The notes: generated by a model from the sequence alone, not told the origin. 64,000 nucleotides of DNA from Massilibacteroides vaginae (GCF_900178525.1 NZ_FXDJ01000006.1:1-64000); one strand, 5' to 3'; positions 8,595 to 17,086 are shown, counted from the stretch's first letter. Numbers and translations: made by a program.

Positions 8595-9719
8595 TTAATC
8601 ATTAAGCATCATTGGCATTATCAGCATCAGCAGATCCTCGTTTTCCTCATTTTCAGCAGGAACAATTGTTCCCGCACGAGTAGGATCAGCCAATTCAATC
8701 ACTACTTCTTCGGATGATATATTAGCTAATATTTCGATCAGGAAAGTACCCTTAAATCCAATCTTCAATTCAGGATCTACATACTGGCAAATAATTTTTT
8801 CTTCTGCGGAGGTGGAAAAATCGATATCCTGAGCAGAAATAATCAGCTGATTATCCAAAAGGTGAAGTTTCACTAAGCTACTTGCCGGATTGGAAAATAC
8901 AGAAACACGTTTTAAAGCATTCAGAAACGAAACGCGGTCTATCGTTACTTTATAGGGATTTTCCTGTGGAATCACACTGTTGTAATTTGGATAACGTCCT
9001 TCTATCAAGCGACAAACCATTTCAAAATTCGAACAAGTAAAATAAGCGTTATTCTCATCAAATTTAATCAGCACCTCTTCTTGTTCCTTCGCCAAAACAG
9101 AGCGAAGCAAATTGGCCGGTTTCTTAGCCAATATAAAAGCAGCCCTCTCCTCGCCTTTAATAGCGTAATTTCTCAAGCGGGCTAATTTATGACCGTCTGA
9201 AGCCACAAAAGTCATGCTATCCGTATTGATATCGAAATAAACACCGTTCATTACCGGACGAAGTTCATCATCTGCGGTTGCGAACAAAGCACGTCCAAGT
9301 CCGTTCAGTAGTATCTGAGCTTCGATCTGGAGCGAAGTTACATTCTCTCCTATCGGTTTCTGTTGAGGATACGTATCACCACGTTGACCTATAAAACTAT
9401 ATTGTCCGTTTTGAAAATGAATAAACACTTCCATATTATCCTCATTGATGCTAAAGTGCAAAGGTTGTTCAGGAAGTTCTTTTAATGGATCAAGCAATAT
9501 CTTAGCCGATATGGCAAACAAGCCTTCTCCTTCAACGTTCATCACGTCAACGGAAGTAAGCAAACGGGTTTCAGAGTCGGATGCTGTTATTGTAAGTTTA
9601 TCCCCCTCCAGATTAAAAAGAAAACTATCCAGAATCGGTAAAGAATTTTTTGAAGCGATCACCTTACTTATCGATTGCAAACGAGACAATAGCGCTGTGC
9701 TTGATACATCAAATTTCAT
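8595..9719 (-). CDS. dnaN: DNA polymerase III beta subunit (sliding clamp)
   Basis: A 374-aa ring-forming processivity clamp. The sequence starts MKFDVSSTALLSRLQSISKV, shows the three repeated clamp domains, and has conserved stretches such as ATDDELRPVMNGVYF, ASDGHKLAR and the C-terminal LIMPMMLND, typical of the beta C-terminus that lines the protein-binding pocket. It is the first gene of a run dnaN-dnaQ-like-adh-coaBC-porD-recN-rlmB on the minus strand. A possible -7 element is at 9782-9789. Confidence 0.96.
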   Translation of the reverse strand: MKFDVSSTALLSRLQSISKVIASKNSLPILDSFLFNLEGDKLTITASDSETRLLTSVDVMNVEGEGLFAISAKILLDPLKELPEQPLHFSINEDNMEVFIHFQNGQYSFIGQRGDTYPQQKPIGENVTSLQIEAQILLNGLGRALFATADDELRPVMNGVYFDINTDSMTFVASDGHKLARLRNYAIKGEERAAFILAKKPANLLRSVLAKEQEEVLIKFDENNAYFTCSNFEMVCRLIEGRYPNYNSVIPQENPYKVTIDRVSFLNALKRVSVFSNPASSLVKLHLLDNQLIISAQDIDFSTSAEEKIICQYVDPELKIGFKGTFLIEILANISSEEVVIELADPTRAGTIVPAENEENEDLLMLIMPMMLND

Positions 9720-9781
9720 ATCTTATCTATTTATATTGTTATTCTAGAATTATTTATTGCTATATAAATTAATAACAAAAA

Positions 9782-9789
9782 CAAAATTA
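9782..9789 (-). promoter_or_regulatory. Possible -7 element of dnaN
   Basis: TAATTTTG on the minus strand, 62 bp before the dnaN start, fits TAnnTTTG. No TTTG lies at the right distance upstream, so support is partial. Confidence 0.35.
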
Positions 9790-9841
9790 AGAAATAAATC
9801 CATTTTCCCTATTGATTAAGATCACAAATCTTCATTAACAG

Positions 9842-9880
9842 AAAAAGCCCTCTTCTGCATCAAAACAAAAGAGGGTTTTC
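9842..9880 (-). terminator. Intrinsic terminator of the rpmB operon
   Basis: On the minus strand AAAACCCTCTTTTG... and ...AGAAGAGGGCTTTTT form a GC-containing stem followed by a T run, 21 bp after the DUF4295 stop. Its A-rich other side may also help terminate transcripts from the right. Confidence 0.85.
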
Positions 9881-9900
9881 TCCTATTATTTCCAGCTTGA

Positions 9901-10053
9901 TTATTTCGCGAAATAATCTTTCACTGCTTCATTAGGGACCATTTCTTCCTGAAAGATATAAGCTCCTGTTTTTGGAGACTTAACCATTTTAATCACTTTT
10001 GAATAGGTACGTCCGTCACCTTTCTTAAATGTCGCAACCGCTTTCTTTGCCAT
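9901..10053 (-). CDS. Small ribosome-associated protein DUF4295
   Basis: A 50-aa basic protein (starts MAKKAVATFKKGDGRTYSKV, ends NEAVKDYFAK). This DUF4295 family is restricted to Bacteroidetes and is always found just after rpmB and rpmG, as here. It has been reported as an extra large-subunit protein (bL38) in a Flavobacterium ribosome structure; I rely on memory for that. Conservation of position and the basic composition support a ribosomal role. It starts 15 bp after rpmG and ends before a strong terminator. Confidence 0.9.
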   Translation of the reverse strand: MAKKAVATFKKGDGRTYSKVIKMVKSPKTGAYIFQEEMVPNEAVKDYFAK

Positions 10054-10068
10054 TGTTTAATCTCCTTA

Positions 10069-10257
10069 TTACTTAATTTCTTTATGAATAGTCATTCTCT
10101 TCAGAATAGGATTGTATTTTTTCAATTCCATTCTTTGAGTTGTATTTTTTCTGTTTTTTGTTGTTATATATCTTGAAGTACCCGGCATACCACTTTCTTT
10201 GTGTTCCGTACATTCCAATATAACCTGGATTCTATTACCTTTTGCTTTCTTAGCCAT
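10069..10257 (-). CDS. rpmG: 50S ribosomal protein bL33
   Basis: A 62-aa large-subunit protein. The motifs [38 protein letters not shown] and [11 protein letters not shown] are the usual bL33 pattern. The zinc-binding CxxC pairs of some bL33 forms are not complete (a single Cys at ECTE), so this is the zinc-independent type. It lies between rpmB and the DUF4295 gene in one operon. Confidence 0.96.
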   Translation of the reverse strand: MAKKAKGNRIQVILECTEHKESGMPGTSRYITTKNRKNTTQRMELKKYNPILKRMTIHKEIK

Positions 10258-10274
10258 TTCTTAGTCCTCCCAAA

Positions 10275-10514
10275 TTATGCGTTTAAATACCCTTTTTCAG
10301 CAGCCATTTTAATAGCAGCTTCAACACCTAACTTGTTAATCGTGCGCAAACCTGCAGCCGACACATTCAGGCTAATCCAACAATCCTGTTCTACCCAATA
10401 GAACTTTTTTCTAAACAGGTTAACATTAAATTTACGTTTCGTTCTTCTTTTAGAGTGAGAAACGTTATTGCCAACCATTGCTTTTTTTCCGGTAATCTGA
10501 CAAATCTTGGACAT
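10275..10514 (-). CDS. rpmB: 50S ribosomal protein bL28
   Basis: A 79-aa protein starting [22 protein letters not shown], the standard bL28 beginning, with [18 protein letters not shown] and the C-terminal [14 protein letters not shown] longer frame reaches 10604, but the extra 30 residues match nothing in the family, so I use 10514. It is the first gene of the rpmB-rpmG-DUF4295 operon. Confidence 0.96.
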   Translation of the reverse strand: MSKICQITGKKAMVGNNVSHSKRRTKRKFNVNLFRKKFYWVEQDCWISLNVSAAGLRTINKLGVEAAIKMAAEKGYLNA

Positions 10515-10696
10515 CTCTATCTTAGTTTTATATATTATTCTTAAACTCTTACGACCAGACTCAAACTGGACATAGTTTGTTATACACCAGTATAAACACC
10601 CCATGAATCGATCATCTTCTTACTGAACTAGCATCACGTACAGGATCAAAGACAAAAAATACACGAATTACAAACGAACCCGCATCTTTCGGAGCG

Positions 10697-10704
10697 CAAA
10701 GGTA
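10697..10704 (-). promoter_or_regulatory. -7 element of the rpmB operon
   Basis: TACCTTTG read on the minus strand, followed by G+C-rich sequence, about 180 bp before rpmB. It matches TAnnTTTG; no good -33 TTTG is visible. It implies a long leader, which would be available for ribosomal-protein feedback. Confidence 0.45.
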
Positions 10705-10770
10705 AAAAAACTATTCTATATAACCTTAATAAATAGCCAAATAATTAGCTATTTTTATTATTAATCTTGT

Positions 10771-11319
10771 TTATTCACCTTTTACCCATTCAATTATCTC
10801 ATCAGACAAAGGGGATGTTTTTGGGGACACACTTCCAATCCATTCCCCGTTTTCGCTGATCATAAACTTCTGGAAATTCCAAGTAACTTCAGCATCAGCC
10901 TTGCCATTTCCTTCTTTTGTTGTCAACCATTTATATAACGGAGCGATATCGTTTCCTTGTACGGATATTTTCTCCATCATAGGAAACGTCACACCATAAT
11001 TTAAGGTGCAGAATTCCTGTATTTCTTCATTCGATCCAGGCTCTTGTCCTTTGAAATTATTCGCGGGAAACCCGATAATCATCAGTCCTTTTTCCGCATA
11101 TTTCGTATATAGTTCCTGCAAACCTTCGTATTGGGGAGTCAATCCGCATTTAGATGCGACATTAACCACTAACACTTTTTTACCTTTCAACTGACTCAGG
11201 GGATAATCTTTTCCATCAATCGTCTTCACGGTAAAATCATAAAACGAACCACCCTGTCCTAATAAGGATATCGGAAACAGCACAGTCATAATCAAATAAA
11301 GAATTGTTTTCATAAACAT
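10771..11319 (-). CDS. Exported glutathione peroxidase family protein
   Basis: A 182-aa thioredoxin-fold peroxidase that reduces hydroperoxides. A signal peptide (MKTILYLIMTVLFPISLLGQ) precedes the domain. Active-site blocks are VNVASKCGLTPQYEGLQ (the catalytic Cys in the selenocysteine position), GFPANNFKGQEPGSNEEI (Gln) and WNFQKFMI (Trp-Asn). Cys-type bacterial members usually take electrons from thioredoxin rather than glutathione, so this is probably a periplasmic thiol peroxidase. A start at 11313 is equally possible, six bases further in. It stands alone between rpmB and dapA. Confidence 0.9.
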   Translation of the reverse strand: MFMKTILYLIMTVLFPISLLGQGGSFYDFTVKTIDGKDYPLSQLKGKKVLVVNVASKCGLTPQYEGLQELYTKYAEKGLMIIGFPANNFKGQEPGSNEEIQEFCTLNYGVTFPMMEKISVQGNDIAPLYKWLTTKEGNGKADAEVTWNFQKFMISENGEWIGSVSPKTSPLSDEIIEWVKGE

Positions 11320-11398
11320 CCAATTAAATTAATTAAGATCAAATGTTCTTCAGACAGTCCGTGAACGCTTGCTATTTACCTCGCAAGGAAATCCGCTA

Positions 11399-12292
11399 TC
11401 AACACTTGATGTTAAGCTGGTTCAGAACTGTTCTGATCTTTTCGAAAGTAGTAATTCGCGTCGGCACTAATGGCAAACGCAATTTATTTTCAATATATCC
11501 CATTGCATTCAGCATACTTTTTACTCCTGCCGGATTGCCGTCTACAAACAACAGATCGAACAATTCCGTAAAACTATGATGAATAGTACGGGCATTGCCA
11601 TAGTCACCACTCAGAGCCAAACGAACCATTCGACTGAACTCACGGGGAAAAGCATTTCCAATCACTGAAATTACACCTACAGCACCAAGAGTTATCAACG
11701 GAAAGGTTATGCCGTCATCGCCGGAGATCACATTAAAGTTTGCCGGCTTATTCTTAATAATATCATCCATCTGAGTGATATTACCGGAGGCTTCTTTCAC
11801 TGCAATAACGTTTTTAAAGTCACGCGCGATTCTCAAGGTGGTCTCAGCCGTCATATTCACGCCTGTTCTTCCCGGCACATTATATAATACGATAGGCAGC
11901 CTGGTTGCTTCCGAAACCGCTTTATAATGCTGGTATAATCCTTCTTGGGAAGGTTTGTTATAATATGGGGTAACCGACAAAATAGCATCGATTCCCGAAA
12001 AATCGTCGTGTTTTAATGCGTCAACAACCGAACGAGTACAATTCCCTCCTACTCCCAACACAATAGGTATTTGGCCTTTAACTTTGGAGACAACCAAGCT
12101 TACTACATTTTTCTTTTCACTTTCTGTCAATGTAGGGGTTTCAGCGGTAGTCCCAAGTACAACAAGATAATCTGTGCCATTCTGCAACTGATAGTCTACC
12201 AAACGGTTCAGCGCATCATAGTCAACACTCTCATCTTCTTTAAACGGGGTTATCAATGCTACCCCCATTCCTTTTAAATTAATATCTGCCAT
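11399..12292 (-). CDS. dapA: 4-hydroxy-tetrahydrodipicolinate synthase
   Basis: A 297-aa aldolase that condenses pyruvate with aspartate semialdehyde, the first step toward diaminopimelate and lysine. The TIM-barrel signatures are GTTAETPTLTESEK (substrate Thr pair), LYNVPGRTGVNM (catalytic Tyr, Arg) and VIAVKEASGNITQM with the Schiff-base Lys. The last part contains the usual ISVIGNAFPREF segment. It is separated from the DUF6913-ligA pair by 53 bp and may be the last gene of that operon. Confidence 0.96.
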   Translation of the reverse strand: MADINLKGMGVALITPFKEDESVDYDALNRLVDYQLQNGTDYLVVLGTTAETPTLTESEKKNVVSLVVSKVKGQIPIVLGVGGNCTRSVVDALKHDDFSGIDAILSVTPYYNKPSQEGLYQHYKAVSEATRLPIVLYNVPGRTGVNMTAETTLRIARDFKNVIAVKEASGNITQMDDIIKNKPANFNVISGDDGITFPLITLGAVGVISVIGNAFPREFSRMVRLALSGDYGNARTIHHSFTELFDLLFVDGNPAGVKSMLNAMGYIENKLRLPLVPTRITTFEKIRTVLNQLNIKC

Positions 12293-12345
12293 GGAGATTT
12301 TGTTCTCTTCTTTATTCTTTTGTCATGCAAAAATAGGAAATAATA

Positions 12346-12864
12346 TCATTTCGAACGGATTGTTTGCAAATAAAATAATATATATCCAAACAATTCGGCC
12401 GTTCCTCCTCCATCTGTCATAATGATGGAAAAATCATAAATCGTTTCATCCATAAGTCTTTCCCCCACTTTAAAGCGAGAGGGATGTTGAAGCATAAGTA
12501 CTGATAATGCATGGCACTTTCCTCTGCTCAAATCAATCAACACATCTGCCTCTATTTTAGCCAACCGGGCACTTATGTCCGCGTTTGGTATTCCATATTT
12601 ATCGGCTTCTTTGTTTTTATTCACATAAAGCACAGAAGGGTCGTCGTGATCTATTGTTCCCGTATAGCTTACACAACAGGAGATCCGTTTACCGGAAGCA
12701 CGCAGTTTTTCCAACAGTGGTTCAACTGCTGCTTTATCTTCATTCCGAAATAAAACAAGCAAACTACGGGCATCTTCCAATGAGCAAAATTTATGCTTTC
12801 TGCCGTGCGAGTCTGCAATTAATTTCTGAACTTTCCGTTTAAAAAAATAGTTTCCAAATATCAT
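12346..12864 (-). CDS. DUF6913-like conserved protein
   Basis: A 172-aa soluble protein without a signal peptide. It resembles the Bacteroidetes DUF6913 family: a basic start ([19 protein letters not shown]), an alternating beta/alpha middle with [18 protein letters not shown], and a C-terminal [20 protein letters not shown]. The start codon overlaps the ligA stop by 4 nt, so the two are translationally coupled, which suggests but does not prove a role near DNA ligase. No catalytic motif is recognisable; I assign no function. Confidence 0.7.
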   Translation of the reverse strand: MIFGNYFFKRKVQKLIADSHGRKHKFCSLEDARSLLVLFRNEDKAAVEPLLEKLRASGKRISCCVSYTGTIDHDDPSVLYVNKNKEADKYGIPNADISARLAKIEADVLIDLSRGKCHALSVLMLQHPSRFKVGERLMDETIYDFSIIMTDGGGTAELFGYILFYLQTIRSK

Positions 12865-14867
12865 TCTTCAAGTAGCTTAAGAAACGCTTCTTCATCTAAA
12901 ATTTTCACACCTAATTTGGCCGCCTTTTCCAGCTTAGCAGGTCCCATATTGTCACCGGCCAGAATAAAATCAGTTTTTCCTGAAACCGACCCTACATTCT
13001 TACCGCCGTGTTGCTCTATCATGTGCTTATATTCGTCTCTGGAATATTTCGCGAATGTTCCGCTAATAACGACAGATTTTCCCGCCAGTTTGTTTGAGCG
13101 CATCGCAACCGACTCTTTTGAGATTTCCATCTGAACACCGGAATCTCTCAGCCGGGCCACCAGTTCTTTGTTTTTAGGATTGGCAAAATACGCTACCACA
13201 CTCTGAGCTATACGCTCTCCTATCTCGTCAACTTCCATTAATTGCTCTATGGAAGCTTGCCGCAGATTCTCTATATGCTGAAAAGCGTAAGCCAGTTTTT
13301 TGGCAACAGTTTCGCCAACATAGCGAATGCCCAATGCAAAAAGCACCCGCTCAAACGGTACACGCTTCGACGTATCGACACTCTTCATGAAATTTTCCGC
13401 GCTCTTTTCCGCCCATCGTTCCAGACGAAGCAGATCCGAGGTCTTCAACACATAAAGATCAGCCGACGTTTTCACATAGCCTGCGTTATACAGATCATCT
13501 ATTGTTTCAGGACCAATATTTATATTCATAGCCTTTCGAGTAACGAAATGTTCTATGCGCCCTTTTATCTGTGGCGGACAGTCCGTTTCATTCGGACAAT
13601 AATGGGCGGCTTCCCCTTCCGGGCGAATCAACGAAGTACCGCATTCCGGGCATTTTGTGATAAAGCGTACTTTTTCTCCAATCAGCAAAGGACGTGAATC
13701 GGTATCCACTCCCACTATTTTAGGTATGATCTCTCCGCCTTTTTCAACAAACACCTGATCTCCTATATATAGATCTAGACCGGCAATAATATCCGCGTTA
13801 TGCAACGAAGCCCTTCGTACGACTGTTCCCGAAAGCTGAACCGGTTCGAGGTTGGCTACAGGCGTTATCGCGCCCGTTCTTCCTACCTGAAAAGACACCG
13901 AATTCAAACGTGTTGCTGCCCGTTCGGCCTGAAATTTATATGAGATAGCCCAGCGTGGACTCTTTGCTGTAAATCCGAGGTTGCGTTGTTGCTTTAATGA
14001 ATTTACTTTCAGCACTACGCCATCGGTAGCTACCGGTAAATTCTTACGTTCTTTGTTCCAATAATTTAAATAAGAAAACACGTCTTCGGGGGTAGTACAT
14101 TTACGTATCACGCTCGGCACCTTAAATCCCCAGGAACGAGCTGCCTCCAGATTTTCAAAATGACTCTCAAACGGCAAATCTTCACCCAATAGATAATAAA
14201 AATAAGCATCTAATTTACGAGAGGCGACAACTACCGGATTTTGCAATTTAAGAGTGCCCGACGCCGCGTTACGCGGATTAGCAAACAAGGGTTCTTCCTG
14301 TTCTTCACGTTCTTTGTTTATACGTTCAAACTCCACCCATGGCAGTAGTATTTCTCCTCTAATTTCAAACACTTCCGGATAACCTGAGCCCATTAACCGC
14401 AACGGAATAGAACGAATTGTTTTCACATTAGCAGTAACATCATCTCCTTTCGTTCCGTCACCTCGCGTTACAGCGCGAACCAGCACACCATGCTCATATA
14501 ACAGAGAAATGGAAGTTCCATCGTATTTTAGTTCGGCAACCAGTTCGAAAGATTCATTCAAAAAGCGTGCTGTCCGTTCGTAAAAATCCCGCACCTCGTC
14601 TTCCGAATAGGTATTCCCAAGAGAAAGCATGGGGTAACGGTGTGTTACCTGCTCAAACTCTTTCGACAAGTCGCTCCCCACACGTTGGGTTGGGGAATAA
14701 GGATCAGCAAATTCCGGATGTTCAGCTTCAAGTGCCTGCAACTCTTTCATCAACGCATCAAACTCAAAATCACTTATCTTCGGTTGCGCGAGTACATAAT
14801 AGTTATAATTATGCTGCTCCAATATTTCCCGCAGCTCTTTAATCCTGTCTCCCGGAATATTATTCAT
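12861..14867 (-). CDS. ligA: NAD-dependent DNA ligase LigA
   Basis: A 668-aa enzyme that seals nicks using NAD+. In order: the Ia NAD-binding domain ([20 protein letters not shown]), the adenylation domain with nucleophile Lys114 in [10 protein letters not shown], the OB domain, a Cys4 zinc finger (CPECGTSL...[10 protein letters not shown]), helix-hairpin-helix repeats ([28 protein letters not shown]) and a C-terminal BRCT domain (about 595-668, [19 protein letters not shown]). Length and domain order are normal. Confidence 0.97.
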   Translation of the reverse strand: MNNIPGDRIKELREILEQHNYNYYVLAQPKISDFEFDALMKELQALEAEHPEFADPYSPTQRVGSDLSKEFEQVTHRYPMLSLGNTYSEDEVRDFYERTARFLNESFELVAELKYDGTSISLLYEHGVLVRAVTRGDGTKGDDVTANVKTIRSIPLRLMGSGYPEVFEIRGEILLPWVEFERINKEREEQEEPLFANPRNAASGTLKLQNPVVVASRKLDAYFYYLLGEDLPFESHFENLEAARSWGFKVPSVIRKCTTPEDVFSYLNYWNKERKNLPVATDGVVLKVNSLKQQRNLGFTAKSPRWAISYKFQAERAATRLNSVSFQVGRTGAITPVANLEPVQLSGTVVRRASLHNADIIAGLDLYIGDQVFVEKGGEIIPKIVGVDTDSRPLLIGEKVRFITKCPECGTSLIRPEGEAAHYCPNETDCPPQIKGRIEHFVTRKAMNINIGPETIDDLYNAGYVKTSADLYVLKTSDLLRLERWAEKSAENFMKSVDTSKRVPFERVLFALGIRYVGETVAKKLAYAFQHIENLRQASIEQLMEVDEIGERIAQSVVAYFANPKNKELVARLRDSGVQMEISKESVAMRSNKLAGKSVVISGTFAKYSRDEYKHMIEQHGGKNVGSVSGKTDFILAGDNMGPAKLEKAAKLGVKILDEEAFLKLLEE

Positions 14868-14900
14868 AGCTTTCTATTTACTGCCATTCAGACTAAACGC

Positions 14901-15464
14901 TTACTTCCCCGGTCTGCCGTATCGGAAAATGGAAGAAGTTCTCCCAAATATTCCTCGCTGCTTCGATCGTATATCCTCAACAATATAAAATGCATTCGGA
15001 TCAAAATCACGAACTACCGCTTCTGCATCTTTTTCAAACTTTCTGTTGAAAACAGATTCTACCACATCGACTTTCGAAACAGCCCCCTGTCCGGAAATAC
15101 AAGTAGACCCAAATCCTTTCGCATTTAGATTTTTAGTTAATTCCAATCCGTCTTTTTGTGTAAACACACGGAAAAGAATTACCCCGAAAGCAATACGTTG
15201 TTCGATTAATATACCAACAAAATTTCCGGCGGCATAACCGGCGGCATAAGACAAATAAGCTACTAAGTCATTGGCGCGCCCTAAGACCTGAGAAATGACG
15301 ACGATCCAGATGAAAACTTCAAAGAAACCCACCAAAGGAGCTTTGTACTTCTCTCCTTTAGAAACGAAAATAATTCTTAACGTCCCCAACGTCACATCAC
15401 AAATACGCCCGAAGAAAATAATGAAAGGTAATATCCAAGGGTATGTATCCAAAAAATCAAACAT
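14901..15464 (-). CDS. DUF5698/DUF2179 membrane protein
   Basis: A 187-aa integral membrane protein. It has three N-terminal hydrophobic segments (about 5-25, 38-58, 60-82; WILPFIIFFGRICDVTLGTLRIIFVSKG and FEVFIWIVVISQVL) and a soluble C-terminal DUF2179 domain (about 105-175, GFGSTCISGQGAVSKVDVVESVF). The start at 15464 (MFDFLDTYPW) is preferred to one 11 codons upstream because the family begins at the first membrane segment. DUF2179 domains are ferredoxin-like and thought to sense a small ligand; the function is unknown. It precedes ligA with a 33-bp gap. Confidence 0.8.
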   Translation of the reverse strand: MFDFLDTYPWILPFIIFFGRICDVTLGTLRIIFVSKGEKYKAPLVGFFEVFIWIVVISQVLGRANDLVAYLSYAAGYAAGNFVGILIEQRIAFGVILFRVFTQKDGLELTKNLNAKGFGSTCISGQGAVSKVDVVESVFNRKFEKDAEAVVRDFDPNAFYIVEDIRSKQRGIFGRTSSIFRYGRPGK

Positions 15465-15701
15465 GATATCCTGCTTTTTAGAATGTTTACACGACAAATA
15501 TAGCGATTTTTCTTCTTAGAAGACGGAAGGTAGCAGCTTGTTGTAGCTACTCGTCATCAGATTTGACACATCCTTAGGCTGATAGCTACAAAAACACATT
15601 CAATCCTGTCGCAATTTCTTTTAACTCTCCTTTTAGCGAATGACAGGAAACCTGTGAATAGTCGGAAACATGCTTTGGCGGAGAACCGGGAGGATTTAAC
15701 A

Positions 15702-15724
15702 AAGCCCTCCGATTAAAGAGGGCT
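15702..15724 (-). terminator. Intrinsic terminator of hicAB
   Basis: On the minus strand AGCCCTC-TTTAATCG-GAGGGCT is followed by TTGTTAAAT. The 7-bp GC-rich stem lies 24 bp after the hicB stop. Confidence 0.75.
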
Positions 15725-15726
15725 AA

Positions 15727-15739
15727 GTCTGTACAAATG
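15727..15739 (-). repeat. 13-bp direct repeat after hicB
   Basis: GTCTGTACAAATG on the plus strand, 8 bp from the hicB stop. The same 13-mer is at 16195-16207 just after hicA, and its ATTTGTACA core is part of the promoter palindrome at 16414-16430. A possible extra HicB site. Confidence 0.6.
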
Positions 15740-15747
15740 GTTTGATT

Positions 15748-16155
15748 TTATATAAGCCTTACGGCTGCCATTTCCTTTCCTAATTTGTTAACTGTAGTTT
15801 GGAGTTTATTTATTTGCTTCTCCGATGCAAATGTAAGACGTTTTTTGTACTGACGAAGTAAAGAAGCGTTTATTTCTGCTTTCTCCGCAAGTTTTGAAAC
15901 ATTAATCCAATCGTAATAGTCAAAGAAAGAAGCCAGATCATACTTGTATTCAAATTCCGGATCAATAAACGCCTCTGGTATTTCTTTACCCATTGACTCA
16001 TACATTTCAACATAATCTTTTAATCCTTCCAGTAATCCGTCTTTAGCTTCCTGTACTGTTGTGCCTTGTGCGTTAAGATTATGCTTCTCCATATCAGGAA
16101 CATAGATACTATATGTACCATCATCCCATAACTCCACAATAGCTGTAAATTTCAT
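15748..16155 (-). CDS. hicB: HicB-family antitoxin
   Basis: A 135-aa antitoxin. The N-terminal half is the partial RNase-H-like HicB domain (MKFTAIVELWDDGTYSIYVP, QEAKDGLLEGLKDYVEMYESMG). The C-terminal half is a helix-turn-helix (INVSKLAEKAEINASLLRQYKKR) that should bind the module's own operator. I place the start at 16155, where the family sequence begins; the longer frame reads into the intergenic repeat. It follows hicA, the usual order. Repeats upstream of hicA and after each gene share the half-site ATTTGTACA and are candidate operators. Confidence 0.9.
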   Translation of the reverse strand: MKFTAIVELWDDGTYSIYVPDMEKHNLNAQGTTVQEAKDGLLEGLKDYVEMYESMGKEIPEAFIDPEFEYKYDLASFFDYYDWINVSKLAEKAEINASLLRQYKKRLTFASEKQINKLQTTVNKLGKEMAAVRLI

Positions 16156-16194
16156 GTTAAATATATTTAAGTTACACAGCAACCCCTGTGTCAG

Positions 16195-16207
16195 GTCTGT
16201 ACAAATG
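16195..16207 (-). repeat. 13-bp direct repeat between hicA and hicB
   Basis: Second copy of GTCTGTACAAATG, 7 bp from the hicA stop. See the copy at 15727-15739. Confidence 0.6.
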
Positions 16208-16214
16208 TGCGGGG

Positions 16215-16400
16215 TCATTTCAACCCCGCATCTTTCATCATGCTGTTAAGAGTACCACTTTTAAGCTCTTGGCCCTGATGCCTTGACACCCTGAAAAACT
16301 TTTCAGTAACAGGACTGTACCAGACATCATGTTCTTTACCATGACTTACAAAATAGCAACCTATCTTAGCAGCCTTTTTAAGAAACTCTGATGTTTTCAT
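16215..16400 (-). CDS. hicA: HicA-family mRNA interferase toxin
   Basis: A 61-aa double-stranded-RNA-binding-fold toxin that cleaves mRNA until bound by HicB. It starts MKTSEFLKKAAKIGCYFVSHGKEHDVW; the family catalytic His is the one in the SHGKEH segment, and HQGQELKSGTLNSMMKDAGL is the typical C-terminus. Upstream in-frame codons to 16460 run through the operator and are excluded. It is first in the operon and has an excellent promoter with two palindromes. Confidence 0.9.
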   Translation of the reverse strand: MKTSEFLKKAAKIGCYFVSHGKEHDVWYSPVTEKFFRVSRHQGQELKSGTLNSMMKDAGLK

Positions 16401-16413
16401 AAAATCAAAGATC

Positions 16414-16457
16414 ATTTGTACAATACAAATATATAACACTATTGTTATATGTGCAAA
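16414..16457 (-). promoter_or_regulatory. hicAB promoter with two operators
   Basis: On the minus strand TTTG (16454-16457) is followed after 20 nt by TATATTTG (16426-16433). A perfect 8-bp inverted repeat, ATATAACA-CTAT-TGTTATAT, fills 16431-16450, exactly between the two promoter elements. A second palindrome, ATTTGTA-CAA-TACAAAT (16414-16430), overlaps the -7 element and the start site. Binding at either would block transcription, as expected for HicB autorepression. Confidence 0.75.
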
Positions 16458-16484
16458 CATATTTATAACTATTTTGTTATTTTT

Positions 16485-16622
16485 TTATTCAGTGATTACA
16501 GGCGTCAGCAGATAATATTTGCTATTCCACCTACCTCGAACAATCATTACTTCTTCTTTGTCGACTATAGCTAAATATTTGTCAATGTTTCTATTAAATT
16601 CTGAAGCAGTTATTAATACCAT
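16485..16622 (-). CDS. Phd/YefM-like antitoxin, short
   Basis: A 45-aa protein: it begins MVLITASEFNRNIDKYLAIV, continues with DKEEVMIVRGRWNSKYYLL and ends TPVITE. The first 35 residues look like the N-terminal DNA-binding part of Phd/YefM antitoxins (a start like S/REF..N...Y, then a beta-strand with a basic turn and a 'YxLTPV' end). It lacks the C-terminal toxin-binding tail of full-length antitoxins (usually 70-90 aa), so it may be a DNA-binding remnant or a minimal antitoxin. The start is 4 bp after the stop of the 38-aa frame upstream, so the two form one operon. No Fic/Doc or RelE toxin is adjacent. Confidence 0.55.
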   Translation of the reverse strand: MVLITASEFNRNIDKYLAIVDKEEVMIVRGRWNSKYYLLTPVITE

Positions 16623-16626
16623 AATG

Positions 16627-16743
16627 TTATTCTAAAGATCCAGTATCGTCTTTAAATTGGCCTGGATAATGCTCATTGATGTAGTTGTGGGCTTCCTTCG
16701 TATAAAGCTCTTCAATGAATTCCAAGGATTCGATATTAGTCAT
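16627..16743 (-). CDS. 38-aa acidic microprotein, partner of the Phd-like ORF
   Basis: A short acidic frame starting MTNIESLEFIEELYTKEAHN and ending with YINEHYPGQFKDDTGSLE. I do not recognise a family with certainty. It is followed after 4 nt by the Phd-like frame, with no other room between stop and start, which supports real translation. Upstream on the same strand lies a 12-bp inverted repeat (16754-16765 / 16808-16819) that could be the operator. An RNA or protein partner in a small toxin-antitoxin-like unit is a possibility only. Confidence 0.4.
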   Translation of the reverse strand: MTNIESLEFIEELYTKEAHNYINEHYPGQFKDDTGSLE

Positions 16744-16753
16744 ATTGTGTTTA

Positions 16754-16819
16754 TTTTGTGGTTTACAATCATTTGTTGTTTATTTCTATTTCACAATAGC
16801 TATTCACTAAACCACAAAA
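16754..16819. promoter_or_regulatory. Inverted repeat upstream of the microORF operon
   Basis: TTTTGTGGTTTA at 16754-16765 and its exact reverse complement TAAACCACAAAA at 16808-16819, 42 nt apart. It lies 11-76 bp before the 38-aa frame. Candidate operator pair or cruciform. Confidence 0.5.
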
Positions 16820-16867
16820 AGAAGACGTGGAACTCGCCAAGTCCGTAGTAGAGGTACTGGTATACCC

Positions 16868-16938
16868 TAGAGACGAAACAAGGCAAGCCCATGCCCCTAT
16901 TACGAGCATGAGCATTGCACAGTTTCCTTGTCTCTCTA
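16868..16938. other. Structured spacer between the microORF operon and the STAND gene
   Basis: Nested complementary blocks: TAGAGA with TCTCTCTA, CAAGG (16879-16883) with CCTTG (16926-16930), GCAA with TTGC, and CATGC (16890-16894) with GCATG (16906-16910). The segment 16830-16970 is visibly richer in G+C than its neighbours. A TATCTTTG -7-like element on the minus strand (17024-17031) points into it. It may be a small RNA, or a decayed coding remnant: a plus-strand frame stays open for about 57 codons here. Confidence 0.35.
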
Positions 16939-17086
16939 AAATTTCCAGTTTTCTGTTACAAGGTTTATGTGAACGCTAATGTATATCTACTTTATATGCG
17001 ACGCTTCGCTAATATGTTATTGGCAAAGATATAAATAATTCTGTTTTAATTAATTTGGATAGAATAGATTCGTTTTTAACTTTTAG

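Larger units (their letters stand above)
15465..15747. other. Spacer with an inverted repeat, left edge of the accessory island
   Basis: No gene. It has an inverted repeat TTGTAGCTA ... TAGCTACAA (about 15541-15590) with further complementary bases inside (ATCAG/CTGAT), and then the hicAB terminator. It marks the change from housekeeping genes to the AT-rich island. Confidence 0.45.
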
